From: a bacterium
Lineage (GTDB): Bacteria > SZUA-79 > Acidulodesulfobacterales > Acidulodesulfobacteraceae
DNA length: 5,230 nucleotides
NCBI GenBank assembly: GCA_021813595.1
Contig: JAKAKF010000182.1
Coordinates: 1 to 5,230 of the forward strand
Direction of reading: 5' to 3'
In this document: one piece after another, positions 1 through 5,230 of the stretch
How the letters are laid out: each line of letters opens with the position of its first letter
Numbering within the stretch: the first letter of the stretch is position 1
The notes under the pieces: generated by a model
Told to the model about the DNA's origin: nothing
Databases searched by the model: none
What the model saw: only the letters and a program-made list of their open reading frames with translations
Made by a program: the position numbers and the translations under genes

Positions 1-1235
1 ATATAAACATTTTTTACGACGGTCGGCATCCCTTTATTTATATTAATGGAAATAACGACGCTTTTTTTATCGGCGGCAAATTTTAGTTTATAAGAAGCGC
101 GGGCGGAAAGCCAGCCTTCGTTATTATAGTAATTTTCTATATTAGTTATATCGCTTTTAAGCCTTTTTTCGCAGAAATATTCCCTGTTGAAGAGAGACGT
201 TACGCGGGTCTTCATAAGCGAAATTATGGTTTTTTTGCCGACCGGTTTGCTTCCGCTTATAATTATGCTCTTTATTTCCACCTTATGCCCTCTTTTAACC
301 GTATAATATACGTTTATAGTTTTGACGGATTCGTTTTTCTCTTCCTTAAAAGAAACTTCGGTATAAAAATAGCCTTCTTTTTTAAAAAAATCTTTTAAAA
401 CTCTTTGAAACGCTTTAAACGTCCCTTCATCGAAAATAAGCACGTTTTTTATTTCAAGCACCGAATCTTCGATAAAATTTTGTTTCAGGGACTTCACTCC
501 TTTAAAATGGAATATTATTTTATAGCCCGGGTGGATATCGAAAGTTATAATAGCATTATATTTAGAAATATAAGCTATTTTAGGTTTTTCTATAATGGCG
601 TTTAAATATCCTTTGTTTTTATACAAATTCCAGATTTTTTTTCTGAATTTTTGAAGTTCGTTCAGATTTAAGGGTTTAGAAACTAATTTATTTATTAGCG
701 CGTATACGGTTTTTTTAGGATAATATAATTTAAATTTGACGAATATCTTAGAAACTAATACCGGCCTGCCGGGAATAATATCGATATTCGCCGCATATTT
801 TTTTGAACTCCTTAATACCCGGCGTTTTATTTCAATTTTTGCGTCGGGATATCCCCCTTTCAGCATAATTTCTTTTATTTTTTGTTCGCTTAAAGTTTTA
901 TAATATTTAAAAAACCGTCCGCCCTTTTTTATGGGGATGGAATCGAGTATTGTTTCAGCCGGTATCTCCGTTCCTTTCAACCCTTGGATATTTACGGTTC
1001 CTATATAAATCTTAGGCAAAAAAATAAATTTTAAATAAATCGATTTTTGTTTCTTATTTATTTCGGAAAACACCGAAATATTAGAAAAATAACCCGAAGC
1101 GTAGAGTGTTTTAATGGTCTTTTCAAGGGAATGCATAGAGAATCTTCCCCCGTTTTTTATAAAAATAAAATTTTTTATATCTTTCATCGGAACGCCGGAC
1201 GGCATTTCATATTTTATCGACTTTATAACGTATTC
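1..1235 (-). other. POTRA array: five complete domains plus the start of a probable sixth
   Basis: Five units of 74-87 residues each are visible: about nt 1235-1014, 1013-768, 767-522, 521-285 and 284-24. Bases 23-1 begin another unit (TVVKNVY). The repeat signature in each is an entry strand, often with a V/I-x-I-x-G turn, a helix pair, G-Y/F/W near the end of the second helix, and two closing strands ending in a x-x-G-x-P/x-K turn. The units are too diverged to be DNA-level repeats. Boundaries are by eye and may be off by several residues. Confidence 0.8.
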
Positions 1236-1379
1236 TTCCGCCGGGATGTTGTAAATGCTCGAAGGGTTTTTTGCATAGGAAGTTTTTGCGCAAACCGCAT
1301 TAAAAAGGCAAAGCGTTAACGCCGAAAGAAATAAAGATACTAAGGTTTTTTTTATATTTATATTGAAATTCGTTTTCAT
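1..1379 (-). CDS. Omp85-superfamily (BamA/TamA-like) outer-membrane assembly protein, POTRA region; 3' end outside the window
   Basis: The minus strand is open from ATG at 1379-1377 to the window edge, giving 459 residues with no stop. The start is chosen because it gives a signal peptide immediately and follows the tamB stop by 24 bases. Residues 1-31 are a signal peptide. POTRA domains then follow at about 49-122, 123-204, 205-286, 287-365 and 366-452. Each has the pattern of a strand, a helix, a helix with a Y-x-x-x-G-Y/F motif (LYASGYFSNISV, MLKGGYPDAKI, LYKNKGYLNAII, FFKKEGYFYTEV, YYNNEGWLSARA) and closing strands. Joints such as INKGMPTVVKNVY and VKRGHKVEIKSIIISG match the POTRA-to-POTRA linker of BamA. 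The joint at 449-459 implies a sixth POTRA. POTRA domains form the periplasmic arm that receives substrates; the C-terminal 16-strand barrel expected of the family is beyond position 1. BamA has five POTRAs and E. coli TamA three, so neither symbol is assigned. The visible part is strongly basic: about 84 Lys+Arg against 35 Asp+Glu. Confidence 0.93.
   Translation of the reverse strand, partial: MKTNFNINIKKTLVSLFLSALTLCLFNAVCAKTSYAKNPSSIYNIPAEEYVIKSIKYEMPSGVPMKDIKNFIFIKNGGRFSMHSLEKTIKTLYASGYFSNISVFSEINKKQKSIYLKFIFLPKIYIGTVNIQGLKGTEIPAETILDSIPIKKGGRFFKYYKTLSEQKIKEIMLKGGYPDAKIEIKRRVLRSSKKYAANIDIIPGRPVLVSKIFVKFKLYYPKKTVYALINKLVSKPLNLNELQKFRKKIWNLYKNKGYLNAIIEKPKIAYISKYNAIITFDIHPGYKIIFHFKGVKSLKQNFIEDSVLEIKNVLIFDEGTFKAFQRVLKDFFKKEGYFYTEVSFKEEKNESVKTINVYYTVKRGHKVEIKSIIISGSKPVGKKTIISLMKTRVTSLFNREYFCEKRLKSDITNIENYYNNEGWLSARASYKLKFAADKKSVVISININKGMPTVVKNVY
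1287..1379 (-). other. Sec signal peptide of the Omp85 protein
   Basis: Residues 1-11 are a polar, Lys-ending n-region. Residues 12-26 form the hydrophobic core (LVSLFLSALTLCLF) and NAVCA at 27-31 gives a V-x-A signal peptidase I site, with cleavage predicted after Ala31. A second possible site, after Ala36 (SYA), lies five residues later. The LTLC at 21-24 is a poor lipobox because Leu precedes Cys, so this is not called a lipoprotein. Export to the periplasm and outer membrane fits the POTRA domains that follow. Confidence 0.8.
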
Positions 1380-1403
1380 AAAATATTTTAATTTTAACGT
1401 ATT
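1380..1403 (-). other. 24-base tamB-omp85 intergenic spacer without a clear Shine-Dalgarno
   Basis: The spacer between the TAA of the TamB-like gene and the ATG of the Omp85 gene contains only one GC pair step (ACGTT) in otherwise A/T sequence. No GGAG- or AGGA-like ribosome binding site lies 5-12 bases before the ATG, and no hairpin followed by a T-run suggests a terminator. There is no room for a convincing promoter of its own within the spacer. The likely reading is one transcript, with the second gene translated by re-initiation or from an unstructured A/T-rich leader. Confidence 0.6.
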
Positions 1404-2141
1404 TTAATAAAATCTGAAATGAAAAACAATATTTCCCCCGACTTCGCTGTATATATTAGAATTATTGGGAGCAAGTTCGTTGTTTTCCCAGATGCCTATT
1501 ACGGAAATATGGCGGCTCAAGCTGTATGTCAGCGTTACCGACTGTGAAGATTGAGAAGATACTATATCGCTGTATGATACGGAAAGTTTTTTAGTTAAAG
1601 ATTTAGTAACCGTTACCTGCGGAGCGGCGCTGTGGGTCACGACCGAATAAGAGGGCGATACCGACAGGTTCCTGAATCCGAAATAGCTCGAAATTGCTCC
1701 GGTAACGCTTCGTTCGACGCCTCCTCCTATAGCCGACGCCGCTTCCGACGCCGCAATTCCGCCTGCCGAACCGGCATAAACTGAAGTAGTAGGCGCGCCT
1801 AACGCCAGCATCGACACTATATCGAGTTCCGAAAGCGGCGGGGTGGAAGAAAGATTAACGTTGAAATTTAACAGCGAACCGTTCGCGTTCATTCTTATTA
1901 TATATTGATTTATATGGGTCGCCGCCGCTATATCGAAAGAAGGGTTAATTCTGTACTGGTTATTAAAATCTAAATTTGCGTAAGACAGTTTAAACTTTGT
2001 CCCCCTGAAGTATATTTCCCCCTTTTCGGCATTTGCGGTTCCCATTATAACCGGGTCGTATAGCGTTCCTATGAGATGAAGTTTCGCGCTGAAATCGGTA
2101 TCTACGATATTATTTTTAATAGAGACGCCTTTATCCGACGT
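1404..2141 (-). other. TamB C-terminal domain (end of the TamB-like protein)
   Basis: This is the most conserved part of the family and carries the assignment. In order it has a G-x-L-x-x-P-x-x-x-G joint, a GEIYFRGTKFKLSY hairpin, the phrase INPSFDIAA, the signature STPPLSELDIVSMLALG (nt 1847-1797), a Gly/Ala/Ser-rich stretch with an AASEAASAIGGG core, SSYFGF, and four or five amphipathic strands. The last residues, GGNIVFHFRFY, alternate aromatic residues like the last strand of an outer-membrane barrel protein. In the family this region faces the outer membrane and its Omp85 partner. The domain boundary drawn here is approximate and the conserved family domain may start up to about 150 residues earlier. 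Confidence 0.88.
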
Positions 2142-5100
2142 TATTCCGATATTTAGCTTAGGGTTAAAAGTTCCTATTGCGGCAGGCGATTTGACGATAT
2201 TATAATTTTTATAACTTAAAAGAAACGACGAAAGATTTATTCTTTTATCGTACAGAGCCTTTTTTATATCTACGTCGCCGTATAAGACGGGGTTTTCGTT
2301 ACTGCCGGAATATCCGATATTTCCGTTCATTTTTGCATAAAAATAGTTTGATTTTCTATAAATAACCGAATTAAAACCTGCCGCAATATTATAGTATGAA
2401 GGTTTAAAGTTGTGCAGCCTTATTACTCCGCGGGCGGAAAAAATACCGTTTAACATTCTGAACCGCGCTTTTTTAAGAAGTATCATGTTGTTGTCGAATA
2501 TCAATCCGGCGAAAATTCTTGAGGCGGCAAGCGACGGATATGCCGAAGTCTCTATGAGCCCTCTTTCTATATTGGCAAAGCCGTATATCCTTGGAGAGGC
2601 AAAGGATCCGAAAACAACTGCTGAAGCCGTTATGAACCCCGATGAATTTATTATTTTATCCGATAAAATTCCAAGGATCCACAAATCGGTTCTGTCGTTT
2701 AATATAATATGATATCTTTTAGGAGTTATACTGCCCCTGACCTGAAAGTAGTTATTTCCGCCCGTCAACTTAAATCCACTGAATTTCAGCGTTCCGCTCA
2801 TGTAAGACATTTTTATATCTTTAGCGTTTTTTAAGAAAAAAGGCCCGTGTTTTAAATAAACGTAATCTAATTTTGAAAATAAATAAGAATTTTTAATATC
2901 GGAAATTTTTCCGCTACCGTAAATACCGCCGGATAATATGAACAGGGTTTTGCGGTAATTAATGTTTAATAAATTAATATCCGTTAAGAAATGATACGGA
3001 TATCCTTTCTTAAGCGATATGACCGCTTTCGTTTTTAGCGAACTTTTTAAAGCGGAAAAATTTAAAGCCATTCTGCCGTTAGACGAAGAAACGCCGATGT
3101 CAGCGTTTCCCAGTGAATAATCGTTTACGTAAATACCGTCTACCGCCGCCTTGCCGGAAATGTCGGGCAGGTTGAAAGAGCCGCCTATATGAAGATTGAC
3201 GCCGGCATTCCCTTTTATGCTATATTTTTTAATCGGCTTAAAATTTAAATCGGCAAGATTAATCCGGTTTGAGACTATCCTGAGGTCGTAGTTATTATTA
3301 TTGCGCCCGAAATTCAGACTTCCGTAGCCGTTAAAAATTGCGCCGCCGTAAGAACCGTCGAGTTTTTTGACAGTCAAGGTACTTTTAGTTAATAAAAACA
3401 GCAAATTAACGCCTGAAAGATACTGGTTATATATTTCGACTTTTTTAGAATTTGCCGCTATTTCAAAAACCGGGTTATTAAGCTCTCCGGAAATCGTTCC
3501 GACGGAATTGAAAGCCGAATAAAGGGGCAACGAAGGCTTTTCGGAAATTAAATGAATATCCGCCGCATTAAAATTTCCGCTTATATATTCTTTTTTTGAA
3601 TTTTTATTCTCGAATATTTCTCCGCTGAAATGAAACGTTCCGTTTTTATTAAATTTAGCGTTTTTTTCCTTCAAACGTACGCTTTTAAATAAAACTTTTC
3701 CGCTTCCGGTAATATCGACGTCGGCGTTTCCCTTATACGAACTTAGATATTTATTAATATAAAGGGTTCCGAATCTGTTCCTGAAACTAAAAAGTATATT
3801 ATTAAAATTTCCGCTTATATTGCCGGCTATAACGCCGGTACCCGAAGGCTCGAAATACCTGCTTTTGTATTTTTCTATTAAGCTTACGGAAGGCAGTCCG
3901 CTGTATGCAGAACCGAAGCCTATGCTTAAATAGTTCTTGTCATAATTTATTTTTCCTTCGGCCGAGCCTTTTATTATCTTTGAAGAAACACGGATATTTT
4001 TTAATAAAACATATTTATCGTTTACTAATACCGCTCCTTTTACCAAAATATTATTTCTATAATTAATATAATATATAGTTCTGCCGACTCTTCTGTTTCC
4101 GGATTTAATCTGCTGGACGGGTTTTTCCAGCTCTATTGTTTCAATATTTCCGGCATAAAAATTTCTTCCAAAATGCAGGAAAGTAACGACGTTTCCGCTT
4201 GCAATACCTTTAAACTGCGGGGTTTTTTCGGCATCGTAAAAATCTATAAGTTTGCCGACGTCGATATTTTTTAAAACCGATTTAAATTTACCCTCTTTTT
4301 CTTTAATATTAATAATGCCCGCCGATTTTAAAGCGCCGTTAAATAATGTTAAATTAATTTTTTTAAAATTTATAATATTATTTTCATTCCTGCCGAAATT
4401 TCCGGAGCATTCTACGGTTCCTTTGTTTATATCTCCGCCCGAAAAGACGACGTTTTTAAGATTAACCGAAGCGCCTGCGCTGATTTTTCCGCCAAAATCG
4501 CCGGAAGCCGTCAGTTTTGCGCTCAAACGCCCTTTTAAAGCAGGCAGAAAGGTAAAATTTTTAGAAAAAGAAGACAGACTTTTTACTTTTAACGAAGTGG
4601 CGTCGTTAAATTTTTTAACAAATCCCGAAGTTTTATTTTTTTGATTTAATTCCAATATGCCGTCCGACGCGGCGGCAAGATAGGAATTGCTCAGGCTTAT
4701 CCCGCGGTATTTTATGAAATTGTTAAAATAATGAATTTCGACCGCTTCCGATTTAAAAATCTTCCGCAATTTTAATTTTTTAGATTTTATCAATATATAG
4801 GGCATATCATATCTAAAATATATGCCGCTGTTTTTATATAAAAACGGTATGGGATTAGGTTTTTTATAAGCGGTTAGCTCAAATTTTTTTAACTTTAATA
4901 AAATATTTTTATCGGCATCGTCTAAGCTTAAATTGCCTTCCGTTATTTTTAATTTGTCTAAAGACGCCGAAACAAAAGAACCGGGATGTTTCTCGAAAAT
5001 AGTTTTTATGACCGAATCGATATTTTTAAAATTATCGAACCGGCCGTTTTTTATTAATATATTAACTTTAGGGTCTATTATATTAATTTTATAAATAATT

Positions 5101-5230
5101 ATTTTTCGTTGAAAAATATTAAACGGACCGAACGTTATATTAATGCGTTTAACTTTTGCGAAATTTTTAATATTTAAACCGTAAAGGCTTATTTGAGGAG
5201 AAAAAACGGAAAATTTTATTTTTTCTATAG
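1404..5230 (-). CDS. tamB: TamB-family (DUF490 / translocation and assembly module) protein, 5' end outside the window
   Basis: The frame is open from the window edge to a TAA stop at 1406-1404, giving 1274 visible residues; the true start lies upstream of the window. TamB proteins are inner-membrane-anchored, span the periplasm as a hydrophobic beta-groove, and act with an Omp85 partner in outer-membrane protein assembly and phospholipid transport. Visible residues 1-141 are AsmA-like: a strand pair ending in IDPKVNI (51-57) and an ITEGNLSLDD segment (95-104). The middle consists of beta-rich modules with G-x-F/L-x-x-P-x-x-x-G joints, such as GGSFNLPDISG and IGTLYDPVIMG. The end is the diagnostic TamB C-terminal domain: GEIYFRGTKFKLSY, then INPSFDIAA, then STPPLSELDIVSMLALG (1128-1144), a Gly/Ala-rich linker and final beta-strands ending HFRFY. 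An ATG at 4805 could be mistaken for the start, but the frame continues 141 codons upstream with homologous-looking sequence. E. coli TamB is about 1259 residues, so probably less than 100 residues are missing, including the membrane anchor. Family assignment is firm; the exact substrate is unknown. Confidence 0.94.
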   Translation of the reverse strand, partial: IEKIKFSVFSPQISLYGLNIKNFAKVKRINITFGPFNIFQRKIIIYKINIIDPKVNILIKNGRFDNFKNIDSVIKTIFEKHPGSFVSASLDKLKITEGNLSLDDADKNILLKLKKFELTAYKKPNPIPFLYKNSGIYFRYDMPYILIKSKKLKLRKIFKSEAVEIHYFNNFIKYRGISLSNSYLAAASDGILELNQKNKTSGFVKKFNDATSLKVKSLSSFSKNFTFLPALKGRLSAKLTASGDFGGKISAGASVNLKNVVFSGGDINKGTVECSGNFGRNENNIINFKKINLTLFNGALKSAGIINIKEKEGKFKSVLKNIDVGKLIDFYDAEKTPQFKGIASGNVVTFLHFGRNFYAGNIETIELEKPVQQIKSGNRRVGRTIYYINYRNNILVKGAVLVNDKYVLLKNIRVSSKIIKGSAEGKINYDKNYLSIGFGSAYSGLPSVSLIEKYKSRYFEPSGTGVIAGNISGNFNNILFSFRNRFGTLYINKYLSSYKGNADVDITGSGKVLFKSVRLKEKNAKFNKNGTFHFSGEIFENKNSKKEYISGNFNAADIHLISEKPSLPLYSAFNSVGTISGELNNPVFEIAANSKKVEIYNQYLSGVNLLFLLTKSTLTVKKLDGSYGGAIFNGYGSLNFGRNNNNYDLRIVSNRINLADLNFKPIKKYSIKGNAGVNLHIGGSFNLPDISGKAAVDGIYVNDYSLGNADIGVSSSNGRMALNFSALKSSLKTKAVISLKKGYPYHFLTDINLLNINYRKTLFILSGGIYGSGKISDIKNSYLFSKLDYVYLKHGPFFLKNAKDIKMSYMSGTLKFSGFKLTGGNNYFQVRGSITPKRYHIILNDRTDLWILGILSDKIINSSGFITASAVVFGSFASPRIYGFANIERGLIETSAYPSLAASRIFAGLIFDNNMILLKKARFRMLNGIFSARGVIRLHNFKPSYYNIAAGFNSVIYRKSNYFYAKMNGNIGYSGSNENPVLYGDVDIKKALYDKRINLSSFLLSYKNYNIVKSPAAIGTFNPKLNIGITSDKGVSIKNNIVDTDFSAKLHLIGTLYDPVIMGTANAEKGEIYFRGTKFKLSYANLDFNNQYRINPSFDIAAATHINQYIIRMNANGSLLNFNVNLSSTPPLSELDIVSMLALGAPTTSVYAGSAGGIAASEAASAIGGGVERSVTGAISSYFGFRNLSVSPSYSVVTHSAAPQVTVTKSLTKKLSVSYSDIVSSQSSQSVTLTYSLSRHISVIGIWENNELAPNNSNIYSEVGGNIVFHFRFY

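Noticed and set aside
405..605. Plus-strand open frame of 66 codons
   Set aside because: It lies wholly inside the POTRA-coding part of the Omp85 gene on the other strand. Its translation is Phe/Lys/Ile-rich without a recognisable fold, as expected of a shadow in AT-rich DNA.
1047..1319. Plus-strand open frame of 90 codons
   Set aside because: It is antisense to the signal peptide and first POTRA domain of the Omp85 gene, which has a clear family match; the frame itself has no domain or ribosome binding site.
1308..1319. Possible lipoprotein box (LTLC) in the Omp85 signal peptide
   Set aside because: Leu occupies the position before Cys, where Gly, Ala or Ser is required in most lipoboxes, and a good signal peptidase I site (VCA) follows seven residues later.
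1380..1389. Ten-base palindrome AAAATATTTT before the Omp85 start
   Set aside because: It is pure A/T in an A/T-rich spacer, too weak as a hairpin and likely by chance; no operator or terminator is supported.
2410..2712. Plus-strand open frame of 100 codons
   Set aside because: It is antisense to the TamB-like gene in a region with a clear module joint (FGSFASPRIYG). The translation is not recognisable as a family.
4252..4644. Plus-strand open frame of 130 codons with hydrophobic, Pro/Phe-rich stretches
   Set aside because: It is antisense to the N-terminal third of the TamB-like gene. The hydrophobic look comes from the reverse complement of Lys- and Asn-rich codons.

Overview
The window is filled by two large genes, both on the minus strand and both cut by the window edges. 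A 24-base spacer separates them, and I see no RNA gene, mobile element, CRISPR array or long non-coding stretch. Reading the minus strand 5'->3', a TamB-family gene enters at position 5230 without its start codon and ends at 1404. An Omp85-superfamily (BamA/TamA-like) gene then starts at 1379 and leaves the window at position 1.

The TamB-like protein (1274 visible residues) shows AsmA-like N-terminal strands, a long series of roughly 100-residue beta-rich modules and the classic TamB C-terminal domain. The Omp85 protein (459 visible residues) has a signal peptide, five complete POTRA domains and what looks like the start of a sixth. Its membrane beta-barrel lies outside the window. Together they suggest a system spanning the envelope: an inner-membrane-anchored periplasmic beta-groove protein (TamB) working with an outer-membrane assembly or insertion pore (Omp85). 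TamB-family proteins are linked to outer-membrane protein assembly and to phospholipid transport to the outer membrane. The tight spacing suggests co-transcription.

The organism must be a diderm (Gram-negative-type) bacterium. The DNA is AT-rich, with heavy use of AAA, ATA, TTA and AAT codons. Alanine, proline and glycine nevertheless often use GC-rich codons (GCG, GCC, CCG, GGC). The gene order (tamB-like before omp85) and the long POTRA array differ from E. coli tamA-tamB. This suggests a lineage away from the Gammaproteobacteria, perhaps a deltaproteobacteria-like or other deep-branching diderm group. That placement is a weak inference.

The most notable points are the POTRA count of at least six, the reversed gene order, the very basic periplasmic arm of the Omp85 protein, and an outer-membrane-type aromatic beta-strand at the end of TamB. 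I did not find a wholly new system; the window looks like a divergent version of the TAM/BAM theme.
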